Both the position numbers and the translations under genes were made by a program. DNA of 64,000 nt from Paractinoplanes durhamensis (GTDB taxonomy: Bacteria; Actinomycetota; Actinomycetes; Mycobacteriales; Micromonosporaceae), in NCBI RefSeq assembly GCF_016862175.1, contig NZ_BOML01000043.1, positions 124,001 to 188,000 of the forward strand. Reading direction: 5' to 3'. Positions 57,925 to 64,000 of the stretch are shown here, in pieces. Position 1 is the first letter of the stretch, and the number at the start of each line of letters is the position of its first letter. Under the pieces are notes generated by a model, which saw only the letters and a program-made list of their open reading frames with translations, was not told where the DNA came from and did not search any database.

Positions 57925-58854
57925 TCAATCCGTGGCGGCCAGCAGGCGGTGGGCGATCCGGCGGGCTGCTGCCTTCAGCTCCGGGCTTCCGGTGATCGTG
58001 AAGGGAACCGGGACGGCGGCCAGCTGCTCGGCGTACCACCTGGGGTTGCTCGTCGTGCCGGTCAGCCGGCAGCGGTTCTCGCCGGCCGGGGTCAAGCGGC
58101 CCAGGCTCGGCGGGACGCGCGGTGCCGCCTCGGCGTGCGGTGCGTCGATCAGGACGTCGGTCGCGAACTCCCAGCCGGTGGCGAGATGCTCCTCCAGCTC
58201 CTTGACCGGGTCCAGATCGGCCGGTGGTTCGAAGGTCTCGGGTCCCGGTTCGACGTGCAGGACCCGGTCGACGCGGTAGGCGCGGCGACCGTTGGGGGTG
58301 CCGCACAACAGGTACCAGCGGCCGTGGCGGATCACCACCGCCCACGGGTCGGCCGGCAGGTCCCGCTCGGTTCCCGACTCGGTGCGGTAGCGCAGCGTCG
58401 TCCGGTGCCGCTGCTCGCAGGCCGCGACCAGGGCGGCCGTGATGGCCGGGTCGGGGCGGGCGGCGGCGCGGTCGGGGGCGGGGGCGGCTTTTTGGCGTAC
58501 GGCGGCGGCCTGCGCGGCCACCGGCTCCGGCAGCGCTCGCATGATCTTGCCGAGGGCCGCGCCGGCCGGGCCCTCGGCGGCGTCGTGGTGGCCGTCCAGG
58601 ACCGCCATCACCAGGCCCAGAGCCTCGCCGGCGGTGAACATCAGCGGCGGCAGGCGCAGGCCGCGGCCGATGCGGTAACCGCCGTAGGGGCCGCGGGACG
58701 ACTCGATCGGGATGCCGGCCTCGCGTAGGAAACCGACGTAGCGGCGGGCGGCGCGCTCCGACACATCGAGCTTTGCGGCCAGGCGGTCGGCGGTGATGCC
58801 GGGGTTGCTCTGGACGAGGTCGAGGGTCTGCAGGGCGCGGGCGGTGGGGTTCAC
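57925..58854 (-). CDS. WYL-domain transcriptional regulator
   Basis: A 309-residue regulator: an HTH_11-like winged helix in residues 1-60 (QSNPGITADRLAAKLDVSER), a helical linker, and a WYL domain from about 145 (DPWAVVIRHGRWYLLCGTPNG, YRVDRVLHVEP), with a C-terminal WCX-like part. WYL domains bind ligands or nucleic acid and the proteins often repress a divergent gene. Here the partner is the DinB protein at 58911, and a palindrome lies between them. GTG 58854 is the start. Confidence 0.9.
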   Translation of the reverse strand: MNPTARALQTLDLVQSNPGITADRLAAKLDVSERAARRYVGFLREAGIPIESSRGPYGGYRIGRGLRLPPLMFTAGEALGLVMAVLDGHHDAAEGPAGAALGKIMRALPEPVAAQAAAVRQKAAPAPDRAAARPDPAITAALVAACEQRHRTTLRYRTESGTERDLPADPWAVVIRHGRWYLLCGTPNGRRAYRVDRVLHVEPGPETFEPPADLDPVKELEEHLATGWEFATDVLIDAPHAEAAPRVPPSLGRLTPAGENRCRLTGTTSNPRWYAEQLAAVPVPFTITGSPELKAAARRIAHRLLAATD

Positions 58855-58865
58855 GATTCGCTCCC

Positions 58866-58892
58866 GGTTCCGGACGCCGAACGTCCGGAACC
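58866..58892. promoter_or_regulatory. Inverted repeat between the WYL regulator and the DinB gene
   Basis: GGTTCCGGAC (58866-58875) and GTCCGGAACC (58883-58892) are perfect 10-bp arms with a 7-nt spacer. The site fills the centre of the 56-bp divergent gap, so a bound regulator would cover both promoters. Confidence 0.75.
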
Positions 58893-58910
58893 GAGCCTAA
58901 CCTGGGCGCC

Positions 58911-59501
58911 ATGACCGACGACATCGCGTTCCACGAGCCGTCGCTGACCGCCGGCGAGCAGGAGATGCTGTTGTTCGCGCTGGTGCGGTCGCGGGCCACG
59001 TTCGCCTGGAAGACCGGCGGGCTCGACGCCGCCGCCCTCGGCCGGGCGCATCCGCCGTCGGCGATGACGCTCGGCGGGCTGGTCAAGCACCTGGCCATGG
59101 TGGAGGAGCGGTACACGATCGACTTCAGCGGCCGGCCGCCCGGGCCGCCGCTGTCCGACGCCGACCGGGACGATCCGGCCTGGGTCTGGCGGACCGCGGC
59201 CGACGACTCACCCGAGGTCCTCTACGGCCTGTGGCGGGACGCGGTGGCCCGGTCCCGGGCGGCGATGGCGGCGGCGCTGGCCGACGGAGGGCTGGACCAG
59301 CCGGCGAAGTTCACCGCCGACGGCGACGGGAACCGGCCCAACCTGCGGCGCATCGTCGTCGACCTGCACGACGAGTACGCCCGGCACACCGGCCACGCCG
59401 ACCTCTTCCGCGAGGCGATCGACGGAAGGGTAGGCGAAGACCCTCCTCAGAACGTCTCGGCGACCAGTGCCGACACCGCGCCGGAGATCGCCACGTCGTA
59501 G
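58911..59501 (+). CDS. DinB-family (DUF664) protein
   Basis: A 196-residue four-helix-bundle protein. Metal-site histidines are in LVKHLAMVEERY near residue 60 and in YARHTGHADLFRE near 157, as in DUF664/MDMPI members. Some relatives are mycothiol-dependent metalloenzymes; the reaction here is unknown. It is divergent from the WYL regulator, a common pairing. Its last 55 bp overlap the convergent gene at 59447. Confidence 0.87.
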   Translation: MTDDIAFHEPSLTAGEQEMLLFALVRSRATFAWKTGGLDAAALGRAHPPSAMTLGGLVKHLAMVEERYTIDFSGRPPGPPLSDADRDDPAWVWRTAADDSPEVLYGLWRDAVARSRAAMAAALADGGLDQPAKFTADGDGNRPNLRRIVVDLHDEYARHTGHADLFREAIDGRVGEDPPQNVSATSADTAPEIATS

Positions 59502-60457
59502 CGGTTCTTCGCGGTCTTGTAGTCGGGGGAGCTGAGCGTGCCCGGCTTCACCTCGCCCTGCGTCTTGCCATCGACCGTCGCCGACTTGGCGCCGGACGTC
59601 AGTTTCAGGCGAACCGCGGTGCCCGTTTTACGGCGTACGCTCAATTCGCCGATCGTGCCCGCCACCGACAGACGCACCGTGCCGGTCGGGGGTGGCAGTT
59701 GCAGCACCGCGTGCGCGGTGCCGCCGGCCAGCGTGATCGCCTTCGCCCCGCCCGCCTGCATGTCGACGTTCTGCTCGCTGGTGCCGCCGGTCAGCTTCAG
59801 CGTCCACGCCACCTTCGCGTTGAGCTGGATCTCCGCGCCGATCGTGCCCGCCTCTCCGGTCTTGGTCAGATCGACCTTGGCGGCGGCCTTGGTGTCCGTC
59901 AGCTTCGGCACCGCACTGCGGTCGATCGTCGCGATGTCGAACAGCTTGTCGCCCAGATCCGCGCTGCGCACATGCAGCACCGTCGCCGACGTCGCGGCGA
60001 CTTCGAGGGTACGGGTCTTGATCGTCCCGAGCGGCGCGGTCAGCCGGTGCGCCTCGTCCGGCCAGGCCGGCGCGGTGCTCGGCAGCGACTGGATCACGTC
60101 GGCCGGCGCCGGGGTCTGCGCGTTGGCGGTGGACCGGTAGGTCGGCTCGAACGCCACCGTCTGCCCCAGCACCACCCCGATGGTCAGCGCGACCAGCACG
60201 GCCGTGAACGCCCACAGCCGCCACGGCTTGCGCGGCTTCTCCTGATAGACGATGACCGCCCGCGCGACCACCACCGGCGGCGGCTGCCGCGGAATGGTCG
60301 GCATCGACTGGGTAGGCTCACTGACCGCCTCGAACCAGTTCCGTTCATCCCTGTTGCCCGCGTTACCGGACACCGCGGCACCTCCACTCGCCGTGCGTGT
60401 CTGCCACGGTTCACCAGTGATACGCATCGCAGCCCATGTCGGATCGAAGATCTTCAT
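59447..60457 (-). CDS. Single-pass membrane protein with extracellular beta-rich part
   Basis: A 336-residue protein. The first 70 residues are cytoplasmic and Pro/Arg-rich, followed by one membrane helix (about 78-100, LWAFTAVLVALTIGVVLGQT). The outer part is about 235 residues of beta-strand repeats rich in Thr, Ala and Lys (KTRTLEVAATSATVLHV, GGTSEQNVDMQAGG, VRLSVAGTIGELSV). The family is not recognised. I chose ATG 60457 (MKIFDPTWAAM); ATG 60427 is an alternative. No catalytic motif is seen. Confidence 0.72.
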   Translation of the reverse strand: MKIFDPTWAAMRITGEPWQTRTASGGAAVSGNAGNRDERNWFEAVSEPTQSMPTIPRQPPPVVVARAVIVYQEKPRKPWRLWAFTAVLVALTIGVVLGQTVAFEPTYRSTANAQTPAPADVIQSLPSTAPAWPDEAHRLTAPLGTIKTRTLEVAATSATVLHVRSADLGDKLFDIATIDRSAVPKLTDTKAAAKVDLTKTGEAGTIGAEIQLNAKVAWTLKLTGGTSEQNVDMQAGGAKAITLAGGTAHAVLQLPPPTGTVRLSVAGTIGELSVRRKTGTAVRLKLTSGAKSATVDGKTQGEVKPGTLSSPDYKTAKNRYDVAISGAVSALVAETF

Positions 60458-60499
60458 TTCAACACGAGAAGCGCTCCCATGGAAGGCAGGATGTGATCG

Positions 60500-61090
60500 G
60501 TGCGTAACACCAGAGACACCTTGGCACGCGGCCTGACCGAGGTTTTCGCCCCCGCGGTGCTGGCCGCCGTGCTGCCGCTGATCGTCGGCGCGCAGGCCGC
60601 GTCGTCGGTGGGCGCCGGGTTGCTGTGGGGCCTGCTGGCCAGCACGTTCTGCGCCATCATCCCGTACGCGATGATCCTGCACGGGGTGCGTCGCGGGCGC
60701 CTGGGAGACCGGCACATCGGGGTGCGGGAGCAGCGATTGCGCCCGATGTTGTTCGGCTTGGCGTCGGTAACGATCGGGGTGGCTCTGCTCCTTTTGTTAC
60801 ATGCCCCGCGAGAGCTGACGGCGCTGATCGTGGCGTCCCTGGCCGGCGGCGTGGTGGCCACCGCCATCAACCACTTCTGGAAGTCGAGCGTCCACGCGGG
60901 GGTGGCCGCGGCAACGACCGTGGTGCTGACCATGGTGTTCGGGCCGTGGATGCTGCTCACCAGCGTGATCACCGCCGGCGTCGCCTGGTCCCGGGTTCAC
61001 CTGAAGGACCACACCGTCGCCCAGGTGGTGGTCGGTGCGATCATCGGCGCGGTGGTGGCCGGCGTGGTCTTCGGAGTCCTGCGCTCGTAA
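60500..61090 (+). CDS. PAP2-superfamily membrane phosphatase
   Basis: A 196-residue membrane protein with about five to six helices. The phosphatase motifs are degenerate but in order: REQRLRP for the first, SSVHAG for the second and SRVHLKDH for the third, with the His that would be phosphorylated. Members act on lipid or prenyl pyrophosphates. GTG 60500 is the start and faces away from the membrane protein at 59447, leaving a 42-bp divergent gap. Confidence 0.8.
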   Translation: MRNTRDTLARGLTEVFAPAVLAAVLPLIVGAQAASSVGAGLLWGLLASTFCAIIPYAMILHGVRRGRLGDRHIGVREQRLRPMLFGLASVTIGVALLLLLHAPRELTALIVASLAGGVVATAINHFWKSSVHAGVAAATTVVLTMVFGPWMLLTSVITAGVAWSRVHLKDHTVAQVVVGAIIGAVVAGVVFGVLRS

Positions 61091-61113
61091 CGAGCGAGTG
61101 CGACATTAGCCGT

Positions 61114-62487
61114 ATGGATCAACACGCTGACCTGCTCGTCCGCAACGCCCTGCTGGTCGCCACGGCCGACCCCGCAGGCCGGGAGATCCCGGGTGGCTGG
61201 GTTGCCGTCACCGGTGGGCTGATCAGCGGGGTGGGCGGGTCGACGGATGTGCCGCCGCAGGCGACCCGGGTGCTCGACGCCGGTGGCTGCCTTGTCACGC
61301 CGGGGCTGGTCAACACGCATCACCACATCTATCAGAACCTGACCCGCTCCTATCGGCCGGTCGTCAACGGGACGCTCTTCGAGTGGCTCACCGGGCTCTA
61401 CCCGCTGTGGAGCCGGCTCGATGAGGAAGCCTCCTACCTCTCCGCCTGGGTCGGGCTCGCCGAGCTGGCCCTCGGCGGCTGCACGACCACCACCGACCAC
61501 CTCTATGTCGCGCCGAAGAACGGTGGGGATCTCTGGTCGGCGGAGATCACCGCCGCCCGGGAGCTCGGCATGCGCTTTCACCCGACGCGCGGCTCGATGA
61601 GCGTCTCGCGCAAGGACGGTGGGCTGCCGCCCGACGAAGTGGTCCAGGACGAGGACGAGATCCTCGCCGACTGCGAGCGCCTGGTTAACCAGCATCACGA
61701 CCCGGGCTGGGGTGCCATGGTGCGGGTCGCGATCGCGCCCTGTTCGCCGTTCAGCGTCAGCCCTGACCTCATGACGCGGGCCGCCGAGCTCGCCGAGCGC
61801 CTCGACGTCCGCCTGCACACCCACCTGGCCGAGGACCCGGACGAGGACACCTACTGCCTGGAGCGCTTCGGTCGCCGGCCGATCGAGCAGTTCGAGGAGG
61901 TGGGCTGGCTGACCGGGCGGTCCTGGGTGGCGCACTGCATCTACCCGAGCCAGGGCGAGATCGAGCGGCTCGGGGCGGCCGGCGTCGGCGTCGCGCACTG
62001 CCCGAGCTCCAACATGCTGATCGGCGGTGGCGGGTTCGCCCCGGTGCGGGAATTCCGGGCCGCCGGGGTGCCGGTCGGGCTGGGCTGCGACGGGTCGGCG
62101 TCCACCGACTCGGCGTCGCTGTGGCTAGAGGCCCGCACCGCCCTGCTGCTCGGCCGGCAGCGGCTCGGCCCGACCGGGATGACCGCCCGCGAGGTCCTGG
62201 ACATCGCCACCCGCGGCGGTGCCGCCTGCCTCGGCCGGCAGGGGGAGCTCGGCGAACTGACCGTGGGTGCGGCCGGCGACCTGGTCTGCTGGCCGCTGGA
62301 AGGCGTCGCGTACGCCGGGGCCCGCACCGATCCGATCGAGGCGTGGCTGCGCTGCGGCCCCAGCGCGGCCCGGCACACGGTCGTCGCGGGCCGGCCGGTG
62401 GTCGAGAACGGACACCTGGTCGCGGACAACACCGAGGACATCCTCGCCCGGCACGCCCGTGCCGCCGCCCGCATCCAGGGTTGGTAG
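61114..62487 (+). CDS. 8-oxoguanine deaminase (amidohydrolase family)
   Basis: A 457-residue TIM-barrel deaminase. The metal ligands are NTHHHIYQN near residue 68, THLAEDPDED, AHCIYPSQGE and CDGSASTDS near 330; the last motif is characteristic of the 8-oxoguanine deaminase branch related to AtzB/TrzN. It converts 8-oxoguanine to uric acid, a purine salvage or clean-up step. ATG 61114 (MDQHADLLVRNALLVATAD) is the start; upstream sequence in the same frame is noise over the PAP2 gene. Confidence 0.88.
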   Translation: MDQHADLLVRNALLVATADPAGREIPGGWVAVTGGLISGVGGSTDVPPQATRVLDAGGCLVTPGLVNTHHHIYQNLTRSYRPVVNGTLFEWLTGLYPLWSRLDEEASYLSAWVGLAELALGGCTTTTDHLYVAPKNGGDLWSAEITAARELGMRFHPTRGSMSVSRKDGGLPPDEVVQDEDEILADCERLVNQHHDPGWGAMVRVAIAPCSPFSVSPDLMTRAAELAERLDVRLHTHLAEDPDEDTYCLERFGRRPIEQFEEVGWLTGRSWVAHCIYPSQGEIERLGAAGVGVAHCPSSNMLIGGGGFAPVREFRAAGVPVGLGCDGSASTDSASLWLEARTALLLGRQRLGPTGMTAREVLDIATRGGAACLGRQGELGELTVGAAGDLVCWPLEGVAYAGARTDPIEAWLRCGPSAARHTVVAGRPVVENGHLVADNTEDILARHARAAARIQGW

Positions 62488-62584
62488 CCACCGGCACCGG
62501 GAACAGCCGTGCGGTGCCACCGGAAACCCGGCGCGGCTCGACGACATCGGACATGATGCCCACATCGAATCACGGAGGATGACG

Positions 62585-63343
62585 ATGGTGAATGGTCGCC
62601 GAGTGGCGAGCGGTTTTGTCGGGGGAGTGGCGGCGCTGATCGTCGCCGGTTGTTCGGGCACCGAGCCGGACCGGCCGGCGGCGGACGTGACCTCGGCACC
62701 CTCCCCGACGTCCGCCGAGTCGCCATCGGTGGCGCCGACCTCGGCCGGGCCCGCCAAGGCGATCCCGGCCGGCATCCCCGACAGTGCCTTCCTGCAGGAG
62801 TCCGACGCTCCCGAGAAGGCCAAGGAGAAGCCCAACCGACTGGATTCGGACGGTAATGCGCTGCCGGCTTTCTGCAAGGCCGGCTACGAACAGAAGGACC
62901 AGGTCGGGGTACGCGGGACCGAGCTGCTCCTGATCGCGAGCAAGGATGCGACCGAGGGTTCGACCCCGAAGGCCGCCGTCTACGAGAACGTGATCGTCTA
63001 CAAGGGCGCCGGCGCGACCGAGTTCATGACGGACCTGCGCGCGGCGGTGCGCGGCTGCGCGTCGCAGAAGGAGGACAACGGCGTGACCGCTAAGAACTTC
63101 CTGCGCGGCTCGATCGGGGCCGGCGACGACTCGGAGCTGATCGAGCGGACCCGCCCGGCCACCGACGACGCCGGCGAGCCGATCGACAACCAGGTCAACC
63201 AGGTGTTCTGGGCGGCGGTCCGGCAGGGCGACACGATCGCGTTCGTGAGCAACGGCGGCTGGGAGTCCGGTTCGGCGGAGAAGTCCGACACGGTCACCCT
63301 GGCCACCCGCGCCGCGACCCGAGTGAAGGCCTGGCGCGGGTAG
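62585..63343 (+). CDS. Putative lipoprotein of unknown function
   Basis: A 252-residue lipoprotein: signal peptide with lipobox LIVAGC (Cys near residue 22), a Ser/Pro/Thr linker to about 62, then an alpha/beta domain with two cysteines (PAFCKAGY and VRGCASQKE), probably disulfide-linked. The arrangement resembles small actinobacterial PknH-sensor-like or LpqN-like lipoproteins, but I cannot name it. GGAGG is 6 nt before ATG 62585; ATG 62579 directly abuts it. Confidence 0.78.
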   Translation: MVNGRRVASGFVGGVAALIVAGCSGTEPDRPAADVTSAPSPTSAESPSVAPTSAGPAKAIPAGIPDSAFLQESDAPEKAKEKPNRLDSDGNALPAFCKAGYEQKDQVGVRGTELLLIASKDATEGSTPKAAVYENVIVYKGAGATEFMTDLRAAVRGCASQKEDNGVTAKNFLRGSIGAGDDSELIERTRPATDDAGEPIDNQVNQVFWAAVRQGDTIAFVSNGGWESGSAEKSDTVTLATRAATRVKAWRG

Positions 63344-63351
63344 CAACGGGG

Positions 63352-64000
63352 TCATTTCACGGCACCTCCGGTGATGCCGGAGATGATCTTTCGCTGGGCG
63401 ACGGCGAAGACCACCACCAGCGGAAGGCTCATCAGGATCACGTACGCGAAGATCAGGTGCCAGTTGTTCAGGTAGAGGCCGGCGCTGGCCACCCGGAACA
63501 GGTTGAGCGGCAGGGTGTCGAGCCGGCCGCCGACCACGAAGAACGCGTAGAACACGTCGTTCCACACGTACAGGCAGATCAGGATCGTGGCGGTGGCCAG
63601 CACCGGCCGCAGCAGCGGCAGCACGATCCGGCGGAACACCAGCATCGGGCCGGCGCCGTCGATCTGCGCGGCCTCCTCCAGCGACTCGGGGATGGTGCGG
63701 ACGAACCCGGTCACGAAGAAGATCACCGTGGACAGGTAGATGCCGAGGTAGACGCAGATCATCCCGATGGCGGTGCCGGCCAGGCCGAGCTGCCGCAGCA
63801 GCAGCACGACGGTGACCACGGCCGGCGGCAGGATGATGCCGCTGATGCCGACCGCGTAGAGCACCGCCATCAGCCGCGAGGTGCGCCGGGCGAGCACCCA
63901 GGCCGCCATCGAGCCGAGCAGCAGCACCAGCACGACGGTCGGCGCGACGATCAGCATGCTGCCCAGGAACGCGGCCGGCACGTCCGCGTCCACCCAGACC
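63352..64000 (-). CDS. Carbohydrate ABC transporter permease (MalG type), N-terminus cut by window edge
   Basis: The frame is open to the right edge. The 213 codons from GTG 63993 hold four or five membrane helices (MLIVAPTVVLVLLLGSMAAW onwards), the EAA loop EEAAQIDGAGPMLVFRR and the MalG tail KIISGITGGAVK. Family members have about 280 residues, so the first helix and periplasmic part lie outside the window. It belongs to another sugar operon continuing to the right. It is convergent with the lipoprotein gene, 8 bp apart. Confidence 0.88.
   Translation of the reverse strand, partial: VWVDADVPAAFLGSMLIVAPTVVLVLLLGSMAAWVLARRTSRLMAVLYAVGISGIILPPAVVTVVLLLRQLGLAGTAIGMICVYLGIYLSTVIFFVTGFVRTIPESLEEAAQIDGAGPMLVFRRIVLPLLRPVLATATILICLYVWNDVFYAFFVVGGRLDTLPLNLFRVASAGLYLNNWHLIFAYVILMSLPLVVVFAVAQRKIISGITGGAVK

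Noticed and set aside
60467..60480. Second CebR-like box between the membrane protein and PAP2 genes
   Set aside because: Only 11 of 14 positions match and one half is poor, so it does not exceed chance in this GC-rich DNA.

Overview
The window is very GC-rich, has short intergenic gaps, and is dense in coupled stop/start overlaps (TGATG, ATGA, GTGA). It carries typical actinobacterial families: SARP/AfsR regulator, SigK/RskA pair, F420-type luciferase-like enzyme, LPxTG proteins, ricin-lectin glycosidases and an ABC sugar importer without its own ATPase. I infer a filamentous actinobacterium, most likely Micromonosporaceae (Actinoplanes-like); the genus is a guess from gene content. I saw no rRNA, tRNA, insertion sequence, phage or CRISPR array.

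Left part (1-14166, all minus strand): a possible secreted-effector operon. A SARP-NB-ARC-TPR regulator is followed by a small alpha-helical protein and then a giant protein (over 2,500 residues, running off the left edge). The giant protein has a CpnT-like WXG100-type N-terminus and three spaced papain-fold (Tox-PL/glutamine-deamidase-like) units. Upstream on the same strand lie a half-patatin protein, a methyltransferase and a secreted DUF1996 protein whose domain is split by two copies of a helical insert.

14450-22246: a non-phosphorylating (deoxy)sugar-acid catabolic locus. An IclR regulator and a four-gene minus operon (lactonase, FAH-type hydrolase, zinc dehydrogenase, SDR) face a plus operon (IlvD/Edd dehydratase, second SDR). 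The set fits a diketo-hydrolase route such as that for L-fucose or L-rhamnose. A separate F420-type monooxygenase follows.

22398-33150: three tandem paralogous LPxTG surface proteins, a membrane Ser/Thr kinase, then a carbohydrate island. In the island a GH5-like and a GH43-like enzyme, both with ricin-type lectin domains, flank a regulator that joins a DeoR-type HTH to a LacI-type sensor. A secreted M14 carboxypeptidase follows.

33250-37043: sigK-rskA, a fasciclin lipoprotein and a membrane-tethered sulfite-oxidase-family enzyme. Nearly identical SigK-type promoters precede sigK and the fasciclin gene.

37145-44345: a polymorphic toxin locus. An RHS protein with Hint protease and C-terminal deaminase overlaps a likely immunity gene, followed by decayed SUKH immunity remnants.

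44377-55803: a uronic-acid polysaccharide utilisation locus: second DeoR/LacI chimeric regulator, heparinase II/III-like lyase, DUF2264 protein, sugar ABC importer, YesL, GH88, a KduI/IolB cupin and a KduD-like SDR. Lyase and GH88 would release unsaturated uronates, and the cupin and SDR would carry them towards 2-keto-3-deoxygluconate.

55990-64000: mixed genes: GntR regulator with a perfect 23-bp palindrome, orphan ABC ATPase, WYL regulator divergent from a DinB protein, an anchored surface protein, PAP2 phosphatase, 8-oxoguanine deaminase, lipoprotein, and a sugar permease cut by the right edge.
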